From: Benincasa hispida | Lineage: Eukaryota > Streptophyta > Magnoliopsida > Cucurbitales > Cucurbitaceae | Direction: 5' to 3' | NCBI RefSeq assembly: GCF_009727055.1 | Contig: NC_052350.1 | Span: 27,158,866-27,222,865 of the forward strand | DNA: 64,000 nt | Shown: one piece after another, positions 36,401-48,514 of the stretch | Position numbering within the stretch: position 1 is the stretch's first letter | Layout of the letters: every line of letters begins with the position of its first letter | The notes under the pieces: model-generated | Seen by the model: the letters and a program-made list of their open reading frames with translations, nothing else | Told to the model about the DNA's origin: nothing | Database searches by the model: none | Program-made: the position numbers and the translations under genes

Positions 36401-37170
36401 CTATGTTTTGGTTATGGATGAATTGATGAGGGTGTTCTGGAAATCGGTGAATTATGTTACTAAGATTATGATAACATATTTATCGTTGGGTATGAAATTT
36501 GAATGTTGTATGTTGCATGATTAGACTGAAGGTGACTGTTAGCACTTCTAACAGACCATGTATATCGAATGTTGTGAACCTTCGAGTTCACTTCTTATGT
36601 TCATGTTTCAACATCCTTACGGGATCGCCACCTATACTTATGATTGTGACCCTTCGGGATCACTACCTGTGAAAGCGTGTCTTCGAGTTCGCCCCTTATG
36701 TCTATGCTTATGCTTATGGTACGTGATATATACTTGTGTCTTGATAGAAGACTAACAAGTTCACCTAATGGATCCAATAGTGGATCACTTATTGAGTATT
36801 TTTTTTACTCATCCTTTCTTATGATATGTTTCTCAGGTAAAAGGAAGGACAATTCGACGAATGACAAGAAGAATTTGTAATTGTGCCATTAAAACAAGAC
36901 AGAAGCTTCCACACATGTTTTTTTTTTTCATCTTTTCCATGTCACAGTTGTTAACAAACAAATCTTTGGAGTTTTAAATTGCGTTTCTTATTTGAATTTA
37001 CGTTTTAAGGGATCCTAATCAAAGATTTTTCAGTTATTTGAATTTTTATAAAAGTAATTTTTTTATGAAATTCTTTTGATTTTAGTTATATTTTGTGAAA
37101 GAGTTATTTTGAGATTTATGCATGCTTGTAGTAACAGTCCAATAATATCAGTTCAAGTTGGGTCGTTACA
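33429..37170 (+). mobile_element. Gypsy-type solo LTR, interrupted by a family L insertion
   Basis: Starts TGTGATATCCTAAG and ends AAGTTGGGTCGTTACA, the end form common to plant Ty3/gypsy LTRs. Flanks AGCGT (33424-33428) and AGTGT (37171-37175) are a 5-bp duplication with one transition. No internal genes are present; without the nested 1.79 kb, about 1.95 kb remains, a suitable LTR size. It has higher GC near 33700-33870 and degenerate repeats 'ccttcgggatcacta' near 36570-36700. Open frames at 33600-33950 overlap in several frames and look spurious. Confidence 0.65.
33873..35661 (-). mobile_element. Long-LTR family (family L), solo-LTR-like insertion 3
   Basis: Runs parallel to 17687-19623 for its whole 1789 bp: TGATAGACTTAGGAAACATG start, 'gattgagttgtgggact', 'gctaatccatttgtgagctag', 'gattagtaagttaaccc', 'atcctctaatga', 'ggagttcatagttag' and a CCTAACA end. 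The flanks AGAAC and ACAAT no longer match, so the target duplication is degraded or the border is off by a few bases. It sits inside the gypsy-type LTR and so is younger than it. Confidence 0.75.
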
Positions 37171-37175
37171 AGTGT

Positions 37176-38440
37176 TGTCAACCTCCATTATGAAGAGTTT
37201 TTTTTTTTTTTTTTTCTTGAAAATTTTCTAAAAGAGTGAGGAAAAAAATCACTATTGAAAGTTAAAGTTAAAAGAGGTTGTAAAATATTCTAGTTACTTG
37301 ATTGCATTGTATTTAAAACAAGAACCTTATCTAATCTAAGATTAAATTAAATTATATGCATATACATATTGTTTGAATTCGGTCGATTGAATTAAGGTAT
37401 AATTATATGTTTATATGTCGAGATGCACATAAACTAGTCAGACCAAAAGAAGATAATTTAAAAATAATGGCGAAGCGGTTTTTAGTTATGGAAAACGAAA
37501 ATCGAGAGGAGAGAAGAGAGAGAAAGAGAATATGAAGGGAGAGAGTGAAGACAAGGAGGAGAATGTTAGTAGTTTTGTTTGTGTTAAATGGTCGGACATA
37601 GGAGAGAGTTGGGAAAAGGAAAAAGAATATATTGGTATTAATAGAGAGAGAGAGAGAGAGAGAAAAAAAGGGTTTAGGGTTTAAAAAAAATAATGGAAGA
37701 GGGATATGGTGTAGTTTTAGTAAAAGACAGGGCACCCTCCGACAAAGATTTTGGGGGTACGGACAAAGACACCACTCCTTAAACTACTCTAACTCTCTCA
37801 AACTAACCCCCTCTTTACTTTTATTACTCTTCCAACTTCCCAACTCTCAATTTCACCTACCACTTGTTTCTCCGTCTTTCTTTTTTTTTTATTAATATTT
37901 AGATGTATCTTAGACTGCATCTATTTTTACGTATTTTTTTAAAAAAATAATTTTAAAATATTGTTAAAAAAAATGATTATCACATAATAGATCGTAATTG
38001 AATTATTGAATCAATAGTACAAAGATAGATACAGTTTTAGATGTACTCAAAAAATTTTCTTCATCTCTCATCAAAATGCCTGACCCACGAGAATTAGGTT
38101 TATTTTGTAATTTATATAAGTTAGGTCTTGTTTGGTAACTATTTGATTTTTTGTAATTAAGTTTATTTCCTCTCAATCTCTTATAATGATTTTGAACTTT
38201 TTAACTAAACAGGTTTAATTCTATTCTAAAAAATAGTTTTAAAAATTATTTTTTTATTATATTTTAATTTTTAATTTTTTTTTTTAAAAAAAAATATTGG
38301 TAGATAGTAGATAACAAAGTAAAAAAATTTAGAGGTGAAAAGAGTGTATGAAGACTTAATTTTGAAAACTAAAAACAAAATACTTATTAGAGAGGTCTTA
38401 GATGAGTTTTTTTTTTTTTTTTTAATGAATATATTAATAT
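37176..38440. other. Spacer with purine-rich tract, no gene recognised
   Basis: A GA-rich block (37490-37660, ending in a (GA)n run) is followed by GGGTTTAGGGTTT (about 37670-37682), a telo-box-like motif often seen in plant leaders. A minus open frame 37735-37403 is low-complexity Leu/Phe/Ser and is not accepted as a gene. A fragment with 'cttgtttggtaactattt' (38128) resembles the repeat at 48515-49670. Confidence 0.5.
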
Positions 38441-38444
38441 AAAT

Positions 38445-39050
38445 AGGATAATTATTAGGGGCGTTTGTGAGTTGGGTTGAAAGACTTTTTGGACCCAATC
38501 CAATTATTCCGATTGTTAATTTCTTCAACCCAAATAACTTTTATTAAAAAATGAACCAACCCAACCATGAAACATTTGGGTTGGGTTGGTTCTGGTTGAT
38601 CGAGTTATTTTTGTTCTAAAAGAAAGTAAGTTGTTAATATATAAAAATTTGATTTAATTATTTTCATATATTGAGTTAAGATTAACAACTCAATTTCAAT
38701 TTATATAATGAATATTTTCTTTCCAAAGTGCTAAAAAATTATTTTTATGAGTTGTTGGAGAATAAATTATCCAAAAAAATATAAAGCTTAAATATATATA
38801 TATATATATATATATGATTGTATCATAAATAAAAAAAATATACATTATAAAGTTAGTAATAAGTTCGAGTTGGTTCGGGCTGATTTGGGTCATTTTAGGT
38901 GAACCCATGAACCAACTCAATCCACAAAAATTTCATTTATTTGAACCCAACTCAATCCAAATGAGTTGATAAGCCAATCCAAATGAGTTGATAAGCCAAT
39001 CTAATCGCATGAGTTGGATTGGATTGATCGATTTTTTCAGGTCATCGATT
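38445..39050. repeat. GGTTGGGTT-type dispersed repeat
   Basis: Left part has 'gtgagttgggttgaaag' and 'catttgggttgggttgg'; right part has 'gttggttcgggctgatttggg', 'aacccaactcaatcc' and 'gagttggattggattgatcg', so the two halves form a broad inverted repeat. Near 38958-39001 a 22-bp unit (CCAATCCAAATGAGTTGATAAG) is tandemly repeated. A MITE or fold-back element is likely; class not assigned. Confidence 0.45.
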
Positions 39051-40690
39051 TTTTTTTTAACTTTAAAGGTCAAACATTTCATTCATTTGAATGAAATATC
39101 CTACTCATTTTTATTATTTTTCTTTTTCTTCTCTCATTTTCTCAAGTAAATACATATTTCGATAAGACAACTTTATGCTTCTACTATTTGATTCTATAAC
39201 TTTTGATAGTCCCCGTATTAATTCAATTTACTTGTTTGCTAAAAAATAACATTTTACTTTTTTATAAAAAAAATTGAAAAACATTTTACTTGTGATGCTT
39301 TCTTGTTTCTTGTTTCTTTTTTTCTTATCTTTTCTTTTTCTTTTTCTTTTTTCTTTTTCTTTTTTTTTTTGTGTGAAACTTTTCAATTAGATGAATATGT
39401 GTAGTAGATCTCCTTTTAACTTCTTTCAATTTGGTTGTCTAATATATCTTTAGAAATATTTTGTTTTTNNNNNTACCAGCTTTTGTCATCAATAATTTAA
39501 TTATTAATTCTTAAAAATAACACTTTCATTACTGTTGATCCCCTAGTCTAAAAAATTTACAAAATAATCAAGAAACTAAGCTATTTTTTTATATATAAAA
39601 ATATACATATGGTTTCCGAAACATTGAAAAGTGTCGATTAATTTCATGATTTTTTTCAATATTTTTAAAATTCACAGACTATACTAAACACAAAATTAAA
39701 TGTTTATAATCTCCTTACATATAAAATTCAAATTTTTATCTATTAGATATTAATTAATAACATTTGAAAATGTTAATGATGTAGTAAAAACAAAATTGAA
39801 AATTAAGAAATTTATTAAAAAATTTTAAAGTCTATAGTCCAATTAGATCATCTTTGAAGTTTATAGACTAAATATATATACAAATTTGATAGTTCAAGGA
39901 CTAATCTTATAATTTGACATATACACACATGTATGGTACTCGACCCAAAAAAAAAAAAAGGAAAAAAGAAAAAAAAAATTCATAAAGATTTGGGAAATTG
40001 AAATCAACTCATTCTCTAGAATTCGACCTTCATCTTGAAAACTGTGGTCAAATTGGTCGTGCTTTCTTTTATCTCAATCTACATCCTCCACAAATTTTCA
40101 TTAAAGAACATAAAATATTTACTATTTTTATTAATGACATCAATTGAATATTACTTATAATCTCTCATGCTTTTACATTATAACAATTAATCAAACCTTT
40201 AAACTGAATTTTTTTTTTCAAAGAAAAGAATACATTTTATTGCACATTTTAGAAATATACCAGAAAGGGGAAACCTCTATAAACTGTAAATGAAATAGCA
40301 TTTGAGGAGATTATATTCTTAATTCTTGTGAATAAGATATAGATATATATGTGCTGGCTAGCTAGCATACATATAATTTCAATACAAGACAAATGTAACC
40401 ATGATTATGAAGTCATGTTATTTAAAGTAACTATCAAACATTCCCTATGATGACATTTTTAGGGGCTAAATTTAAAAGTTATGTTTACATTTTAGCCACA
40501 ACATTCAAATTTATTATCATGGTGTACCCAAAGTAAGACAAATAAAGTAATTAAATCATCAACAACAATAGTGCAAAACCTTAGCTGCCAAGACTATAGT
40601 AAATTTAATAATTTATTAACATAACTGTTTAATTTCTTTTTTACAAAAGAAATTAAAAAGGGGTATCTTTTCTTTTATGGTGATTTAAAA
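39051..40690. other. AT-rich spacer with a gap, no gene recognised
   Basis: Contains pyrimidine-rich (39296-39370) and poly-A tracts, five N at 39469-39473 (an assembly gap of unknown true size), and 'gtttccgaaacattg ... agtttatagactaaat' fragments at 39610-39910 that resemble fold-back repeats elsewhere. Confidence 0.6.
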
Positions 40691-40724
40691 ATAGAAAAAT
40701 AAGGATACTATTTACACAAAAGAG

Positions 40725-40885
40725 CAAAATTAATCATTTTAGACTTTTTCAATTTCTATTACTAATAGACACTGATAGACATCTATCACTCTCTATTAAT
40801 GATAGACTTTTATCAATTTCTATCACGGATAGTATCTATGTTTTTTTTTTTTTTGTTATTTTTGTAAACAATTTGATATTTTTTC
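40725..40885. repeat. MITE-like repeat of the 'GATAGA..TCTATCA' family, copy 4
   Basis: Core ACTGATAGACATCTATCACTC and TCAATTTCTATCACGGATAG between 'gcaaaattaatcatttta' and 'tttgtaaacaatttgatat'. It lies about 600 bp upstream of the bHLH start codon, in that gene's probable promoter region. Confidence 0.55.
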
Positions 40886-41229
40886 TATCGGTAATTTTTT
40901 TTTTTTTAACGTGGGTGAATAATGCAATTTTGATGCATATATATGATAGCATCTAGGAAAAAGTTAGGTGACTATATATGAATTTGATATGATGAAGGGA
41001 AAAAAATGTAAGGTGAAGAATGATGGGATTCCTGTGTACTCAAAGTCAGTCTACAAAAATCCATATTTTTGTTTTTCTAAATTTTATGGGAATTGTTAAC
41101 AGTACCTTTCTTGTCCCACACAACTTTGAGATAAAGTAAAAGCAGAAGAAAAAGAAAGAAAAGTTAAAAAAAATAATAAGAAGAAGAAAAAAAGCAAAAT
41201 AATAAAGAATGAAGAAAGAGAGAGACATA

Positions 41230-41491
41230 ATATAAAGACAAAGGTTCTCTCTCAAACTCTATGATTATTCAAATTCTCTCTTTTTAAAAAAAATTAAAAA
41301 AAAAAAAAAAAAAACTTGATTTTACCCTCTACATATAGTTGGGTTGGAGGAAAATTCAGAGTTTTTCTTTGCTAAGGCCTTGCTTGGTTCTCCCTCCATT
41401 TTTGAAGAAGAAGAAGAAGAAGAAGATCAAGAAGAAAAAAATAGGGTTTTTTTTCTTTGTATTTTTTTTTTTCTTTTTCTTTTTTTAAGAG
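41230..41491 (+). promoter_or_regulatory. Candidate core promoter and 5' leader of the bHLH gene
   Basis: TATAAAG at 41230-41236 is a good TATA box; a start site about 30 bases later (near 41262) would give a leader of about 230 nt. The leader is rich in CT and GA, with a (GAA)n run at 41404-41428 and a T-rich stretch just before the ATG at 41492. Such leaders are common in plant regulatory genes. An ATG at 41261 lies at the predicted start and opens only a very short frame. Confidence 0.45.
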
Positions 41492-44400
41492 ATGAATAGA
41501 GGGGTTTTGCAAAGCTCAGTTATGCAACAAATGATGGGTTCAGAAAACCCTAATTGGTGGAATATGATGAATATTAGTGGAGGTTTGAGAAGCACAACCA
41601 CACAACAATCTTCTCCTAATAATAATCATAATAATAATTCTCCCAATATTCTTTTCCCTCACTCTTCACTTCCTTTTCCTTCTAATTGTTACTATGATGT
41701 TCAAGATCATCACCACCTTCCTGAATCTTGGAGCCAACTCCTCTTGTAAATCTCTCTTTTTCTCTTTTCAATTTTTAGCCCTATTTTTTTTTTTTACTTG
41801 AATTTTAATCATATATATATTTTTTATTTTGTATGTAGGGGTGGATTGGTAGGTGAAGATGATCAAAAGGGTTGTATGGGAATGTTTCAATCCAAGAAAT
41901 TAGAGGGTTGGGAAGAAGAGATTTTGAATAGTAACAATAACAACAACACTCAACAAAACCAAGTTGATGTCAAGAAAGAACACTCAGCTCAAGCAAGTAA
42001 CTATGTGTATGGACACGGTGGCGACGATTATCAATTGGTGGCTCAAAAACAAAATTGGTCTCCTATGATACAATCTTCTTCTCCTCAGTCATGTGTGACA
42101 AGTTTCAGCAGTAATATGTTGGATTTTTCAAACAATAACAATAACAACTCTCTTGTTGATCATTCTCGTCCTAGACATCCTCCTCAACTAGATCGCTCTT
42201 CCGAGGTTAGTAAAACAAATTACTATAAACCTTTCCTTGTGAATTATTTATGTTTAATATGTTCAATATTTTAGTATGGGGGATTTTGGGAGAGACCCTT
42301 TTTGGTTTGATTTGATTTCTGTCACGAATCGATAATCCCGTGCATGAGCTTTCTCTAAGTATTTCTTGTAGAATTATTGTCAATCTGAATATAGCCGGAT
42401 CGGTTCAAAGTTAGTACTACTTTTGAAGAAGATTATAATTACCTTAATTAGTGGGATTTTGAATCTCCTTTTTTTTGCTTTTTTGATTTGGGGTTTATTT
42501 TTTCAATTCATTATGATTATATTGAGAATTTATGGATCTCTACTATTGATTTTTTTTTTTTTTTTGGGTTTGTATTTGTTAAGTGTAACAGCAATGTAAC
42601 TGGTGGGGCAGTGAAGAAGGCAAGAGTTCAATCCTCGAACCAAACCACTTTCAAGGTAATTTCTTTTCTTTTTTTTTTTTTAGATCGAAACAAAAACTAG
42701 AAAACCAACTCACATGGAAAAAAAAAACCAAACCATACATAAACATCTCTTATTGTGATGATATAATTGTCGTTCTTGCTTGTCCATTTCTCCTCTCTTC
42801 TTGATTCCTATTTCTATTTGTGGGGTTATTTTCATCCCAATATTGAAAAATAACAATAAATTATTATGATAATAAATCAAAGCCATTTAAATATTTTATT
42901 TTCTTCTTTTCAGTACAAATTTACATATATTGCGTGGATTATTAATAATGCTTCTTTTTGCTGGAAAAATAAAACTCAGGTAAGGAAGGAAAAATTGGGT
43001 GACAGAATTACAGCTCTCCACCAGCTAGTTTCCCCATTCGGGAAGGTAAAAAAAAAAAAATCAAACATTTCCACAGTAATTTTGCCTTAAACGTACATAA
43101 CAACTTGTTTTTAACCATTTAAGATTCGTTTTTACTATTATTTTACATTATTATTAATCTTTCACTAAAGTAGGTGATTAATTTCCCCATTAGCAAAAAA
43201 GAGAATAACTTTTTATAATAATACAACCCAAATCAATTCTTATTTTTCTTTTTTCATTTCTCACCAACTTTTAATTTCTTTTACTTTTCTTTGCTAAAGT
43301 CTTGAGAATGAGCTGTTAGTTCAACCCTTATGGACCCATTATTAAAACGAAAACATTTAAATTAAAAAAAAGGCCTGATTTTCCTCTATTATTAAATATA
43401 ATATAGATTATTTATGTTGTAATTATATATCCAGTAAGTAAAGACTAGGAGAATATTCAGTTAATGGCACAAAAAATTGTTCAAAGATAAAGAAAAGCAA
43501 AATTAGGCACATGGAAATATGAAAATTTGGATGGTTGTGGCGTGAAGCTGAGGTTGTCTTTAATTGGTACAGACTGACACAGCTTCAGTTTTGTTAGAAG
43601 CTATTGGATACATCAGATTCCTTCAGAGTCAAATTGAGGTGATGTTTCTTCTAACCCTTTTCCTTTTTTCCCCTTTCTTTTTCCTTCAAACAACCATGCA
43701 TTCTAACACTCTTTTTTACACACTCACTTCCCTATTTCCATCTCTATATATTCTTTCCCTTTTTTAGTTTTCAAACACAAACACACCACCTTTCTTCTTA
43801 AATTTAACTCACATGTCGATATTTTCATTAGAACAATGTTTACATCTATTATGAATTGTACTTGTAAGATCGAAGCTCGAACTTCTAAGAAGAAAGGTCA
43901 TGCCAAAAGAATAGAGAATGGTTTAACATGAGACAATTAAATTATGGTTGGATAATTGGATGAAATGTAAAGAATAGGTATAGTTCAAGATATATCGTGA
44001 ACTATAATAAAAATATGAACAACGTGAACTTGTTTTTTTGAAAATACAAAGATCGACATTTTAAATCTTGGACAATATGTGCACCAAAAAAAAAAAACTA
44101 TATATTTCTTTAATCTTAAATTCTAACATTCTTAAATGTCTACTTGTCTTTGGTTATTGCATTGGATTCAGGCTCTGAGCTTACCCTACTTGGGCAATGC
44201 TTCGGGAAGTACGAGGCAGCAGCAGCAACAACAACATTCTGTAAGAAATTATTCTCAAACTCTCTCTCTCTCTATTGACCCAAAATTTTATAAAATTCCC
44301 TTCTGACCCATTTCAAATTTTTAGACAAAATTGGATTTTTCTACTTTCTTATTTATTTATTTTGTTCCTTTTAAATTAATTTTTTAGGTTCAAGGAGAAA

Positions 44401-45313
44401 GAAATTGTGTTTTTCCTGAGGATCCTGGCCAGGTGAGCTTTTCTTTATATGCATGGGATCTCTCTAATTTAAAGGACTTTATATAATTTTAATTCTTTTT
44501 TTTTCCTTTTTCTTTTTCCAAAAGGCTAAGCTACACTACTTTTTTTTTTCCTTATTTTTCTTTTGTAGCTAATTTGGATCGTGCAGTCTTAATTCTTAAG
44601 GAATAAAGTGCCAACTTTATTGACTTAAAGATGATCAGTATACGAATAAAAAGAATTTTTAAAAATTAAAGATGGGAAATTTTTATGTCTATATTTTTCA
44701 ACCTCCAATGTAAAAGGTTTTATTGACTATAGATTCTCAGAAATAACGTTATTTCTTAATGAATAAAGTTTCTTAAAAACAACAACAATGTGATCAGCTT
44801 TATTGACTCCAAAAAGATCAAACCATATATAATAATAATCATCATAAAAGACCAAAATTTACCTCAATGTATGAACCTTTTTAATTTGGCTCATGGGTTT
44901 TCTTGTAATGTTATTGTTTTCATTAGCTCTTGAACGAGAATTGCTTGAAGAGGAAAGGAGTCTCTGAGCAGGTTGGTTTTAAATTTTTTGGGTTAAAAAT
45001 CATTAGGTTAATTAGCCTCAANATATATATATATATATATATACGGGTAAAGATAGGTTGTCATTATGTAGCTGATAGTTTTACACCATTAAATATATGA
45101 GAGTAATTCTACAAAAATATTTTTTATATGCCAGAGATTTATTATATACAAAACTGAAATTTATTTCAGGATGAAGAGGGAAAGAAGGATTTGAGGAGTA
45201 GAGGGTTATGTCTGGTTCCTGTGTCCTGCACCCTGCAAGTTGGGAGTGACAATGGAGCCGATTATTGGGCACCGGCGTTTGGTGGTGGCGGCGGCGGTGG
45301 TGGTTTCCGGTAG
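41492..45313 (+). CDS. bHLH68-like: Basic helix-loop-helix transcription factor, bHLH68-like (9 exons, 375 aa)
   Basis: Exons: 41492-41745, 41839-42205, 42584-42655, 42980-43045, 43573-43638, 44172-44240, 44388-44432, 44927-44971, 45170-45313; all introns are GT-AG and the frame is continuous. The N-terminus ([16 protein letters not shown], then NPNWWNMM) and Asn-rich middle match plant bHLH68/112-type proteins. The bHLH lies at about residues 218-280: a basic stretch KKARVQSS without the usual His-Glu-Arg set, helix 1 ([17 protein letters not shown]), loop SPFGKTDT, helix 2 ([19 protein letters not shown]). The tail holds six Gln, [12 protein letters not shown] and eight Gly. Nuclear DNA-binding regulator by family; Arabidopsis relatives are linked to drought and abscisic acid responses. 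The start is the first ATG that gives the conserved N-terminus. Intact and the only convincing gene here. Confidence 0.93.
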
Positions 45314-46335
45314 ACGACTGGGGCGGGTGGGAAGAATTTGATAGGGCAAGTTACAGCATAACCCTTCAAGACTAAAAAAAGGTCAGAGAATTAAAGAATG
45401 GAGAGAGCTACATTATGAAACTGATATAACATCATGAGCAGTCAATCTGCTAAAGAAAAACAAAGGCTGATTGCTCATGATGCTATGCAAATTAAAACAT
45501 ACTCCAACCATGCAAAAAAAAAAAAAAAAATGAGAAAGAAAAAAAGAGGTATATTATTATACAAAGAGTGCTGTAGCAGATGCTTTAAAAAATCTAATCT
45601 TTTCTTAAGTAATATTGTGGTTTATTTTAATCTTAATTAGTTTATAATTAAAATGATAATAATTATATTATCATTATTGATGTTTTAATTTGGGTTCTCC
45701 CTCTCACACGCACTCTATACTTCCCAATGCATTTGTATGTAAATGTATAGTGTTAGGGAATGTGAGAGATTTGATATCATTATTCTTAACATATATATTG
45801 TTAGTTTGAAATTTGGGTTGTTTTCAGTTGAGCTTTTAACATCATGATCCATTCCCTCTACTTTTCCATCAATTGTGTCACAATTGTCCAATCCTCTAGT
45901 AATTTCTTGGCCTCGTATTCTTTTAATATATATAGGTAACTTTGTTATCAACTACCACTAAGGCATGGGTATTGATGGAGACACATCAAATAAAGTGGTT
46001 ATCCCCACCTCTTAAATGGACTGTGACAATCTAGGAGTTGGAAACTCGATCTTATAATCTTTTAGGTTATTTTCATGGAACACCACTATCTTTATACATG
46101 AATTAACAAAAAATACAAATGTTTGGTCCCTCGGTCCTTAAGTCTAGTTTCTATTTTTTAGAAATAAATGAGGTAGAATTTGGAGATCAGGAGGTACACC
46201 AGAATATTACAATTATGTTGATACATTTTTAGCATCCTCATCACACCCAAAAGCCCAAGAAATTCATTCAAATAAAGATTAGTACAAGAGGAGCTAGAGA
46301 AGAGCTTCAAATGTTAATTTTGAGCTCCAAAGATC
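45314..46335. other. 3' untranslated region and downstream spacer
   Basis: Directly after the bHLH stop is transcribed-type sequence without a clear AATAAA signal; the T/A-rich stretch 45590-45690 could hold the poly-A site. No other gene is recognised. (Note one N at 45022 in intron 8 beside a (TA)n run.). Confidence 0.5.
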
Positions 46336-46839
46336 TAGTTTCCATTTGGTCTCTAGGACTCAAAATATTGCACTTTTACATCTGAGTTTTGAGTATAATC
46401 TCTATATGATTCTTAGGTTTCAAAATGTTATATTTCTACCATTGAGTTTTGAGTTTAATATTCGTTTGGTCTGTGGGTTTCAATATTTTACACTTTTAGC
46501 TTCTAGTTGAATTTCAGTTAACTAATTTAAAATAATTACAATATGCAATTTTTTAATTAATTTTAATAATGATTAAAAATTAGAACAAACTAATTTGATT
46601 ATAATTAATTTAATTTTTAATTAATTATTACACATTACGTACCTAGGACAGAAACGGAGTCTTTAATGAAAAATAAAGCTAAAAGTTGTAAATCTTGAAG
46701 TCTTAGGATCAAATTGAAACGAACTCAAAATTCAAATTTCATACTTAATATTTTGAAACCTATGAACGAAATATAAATTAAAACTAAAAATTAGGGATAA
46801 ATCTGTTGTATTTTGAAACTTAGGTCTAAATAGAAACTA
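46336..46839. repeat. Fold-back (MITE-like) repeat
   Basis: The left arm TAGTTTCCATTTGGTCTCTA is an inverted match of the right arm TAGGTCTAAATAGAAACTA, and the similarity continues inward ('aggactcaaaatattgca' against 'tgttgtattttgaaactta'). The arms contain further inner repeats of 'gagttttgagt' and 'caaaatgtt'. No coding capacity, about 0.5 kb, so a fold-back MITE. Target duplication not found. Confidence 0.6.
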
Positions 46840-46938
46840 AACCAAAAAATGTGTTTTTTCTCCGGATTGAATACACATCTATACACTTTTCCAAGGCCTC
46901 CGACTTAAAACCACACTCTAGGTTACAAACTTAATTGT

Positions 46939-46976
<38 letters not shown>

Positions 46977-48514
46977 TAAGTGGGGTAGGAGGATCGAACC
47001 TCAAACTAATTTATATTAGTTGATTACATAATTTTCTAACCCAAAAATGAAACCCTAACTCTTACACCAAATACAAATATACATTTAAATCTTATATGTC
47101 TGATATTTTTGTATAATAACAATTAAAAAAAAATGTATTCTTGAGATACATATTAATTACAAAAGCCCATCCAAAAAAATTAATATTTTTAAGGAAAAAA
47201 AATGAATATTTAACTTCGAAGTATTTCATATTAATACTGATATTTTTTATTTTTGGGGGTGATGAGAAGATGCCATTTTAGCATTGACTTGGGCTTTTTG
47301 CATAAATTCCTTTGAAGGTCTGTTTCAGTGTGGCCCAGTTAACCTCTATGGAATTGACAAGCCAAGAGCTTTGAGCAATTGGGACCTCAAAAGTGTGAAA
47401 AATCAAAAGAGAGAAAAGAAGAAATCTTTTTTTTTTTTTCTTTCTTTCTCTTGATTTTTTTTTCTTTTATTATTATTATTATTATTATTATTTTGGGTTT
47501 CCTCTCATTTTCATTTGCTGTAAGTGAATATAGGAGACAGAGAGATGGGTCCAAAATTTATGAATTTGAAATAAGGTTAAAAAAAAAAAAAAAAAAAACC
47601 TGGAAAAACCCATTTGGAAAAGACACAGAAACAGCTTGGTTAAATAATTAAAAATAATTAAAAAGGATTTTGCATAATTTCTTCTCACAAACACAAACAC
47701 AAACCACCATTCTGTCTTTGGCCCTTTCTTTTAGCAGCTTTAATAGTACTTCACCAAACACAAAAACTACTCTTTACAAAAGCAAAAGTCTTTTCACACC
47801 TTGGTCTGTCCTATTCAATCCTCTCCCATAACTCTTTCATAATTTGAATTTTTTCTTTCTTTATTTTATTTTAATTTATAATCGTTAAATTACATGTGTT
47901 GAGTGATATATAATTAAATGCGTCTTCACTCATTAGTTTAAGTTTTTATGTTAATTGATGATTTAAGAATATGGAATGTGGTTAGGTCTTTTACATTTTT
48001 ATCGTCTTCTTTTGTTGGAAGTGAATACAATTTTACAAAAACCTTATTCACACAAAAACTCTGGTTTTCAATAATACGATTCCAAAAGGTCTTTTATAAG
48101 CATACAAATCTAACTAAAATTTGTGAAATTAGCTGCACACATGATTTCTTGTATGATATCCTAAGAATAAAGTGTCGAAGTACTTAGTACAAGTGGGGGA
48201 GTGTCTTCTCTAAGAACAACGTTCAATAGTGTATCTCTATCAAAAATTACAAGCTGATTAACTTTTGATTGATAATCTGTTTGGCTTTAGAATTCATGTA
48301 CAATTTGTTTCAATGTTTTATTATATATTTTTTCAACATAACAAATAAAAATGTCTCGCATATATAAAAAAATCTATAACATAAAGTTAAAGGAATCTTT
48401 GAATACATATTAAAATTGAAATTTTAGAGATCGAGTAGCTATAGAATTTAAAGCCTATGAACTTTTTTTTAAAAACTTTTTTCTAGTTCAATGTATAACA
48501 TGTAGAGGTAGAAA
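46840..48514. other. AT-rich spacer, no gene recognised
   Basis: Includes a 37-base T run (about 46934-46970), (TTA)n near 47468-47492 and poly-A at 47579-47598. The region 47270-47400 has mixed composition but no recognisable protein. Confidence 0.6.

Noticed and set aside
37403..37735. Minus-strand 110-aa frame rich in Leu, Ser, Phe
   Set aside because: Low-complexity translation of a GA-rich tract; the GA-rich plus strand with a telo-box is a better reading as leader-like or spacer DNA.
47379..47700. 90-aa plus and 70-aa minus frames
   Set aside because: Built from poly-T, (TTA)n and poly-A tracts; both strands open only because of low complexity.
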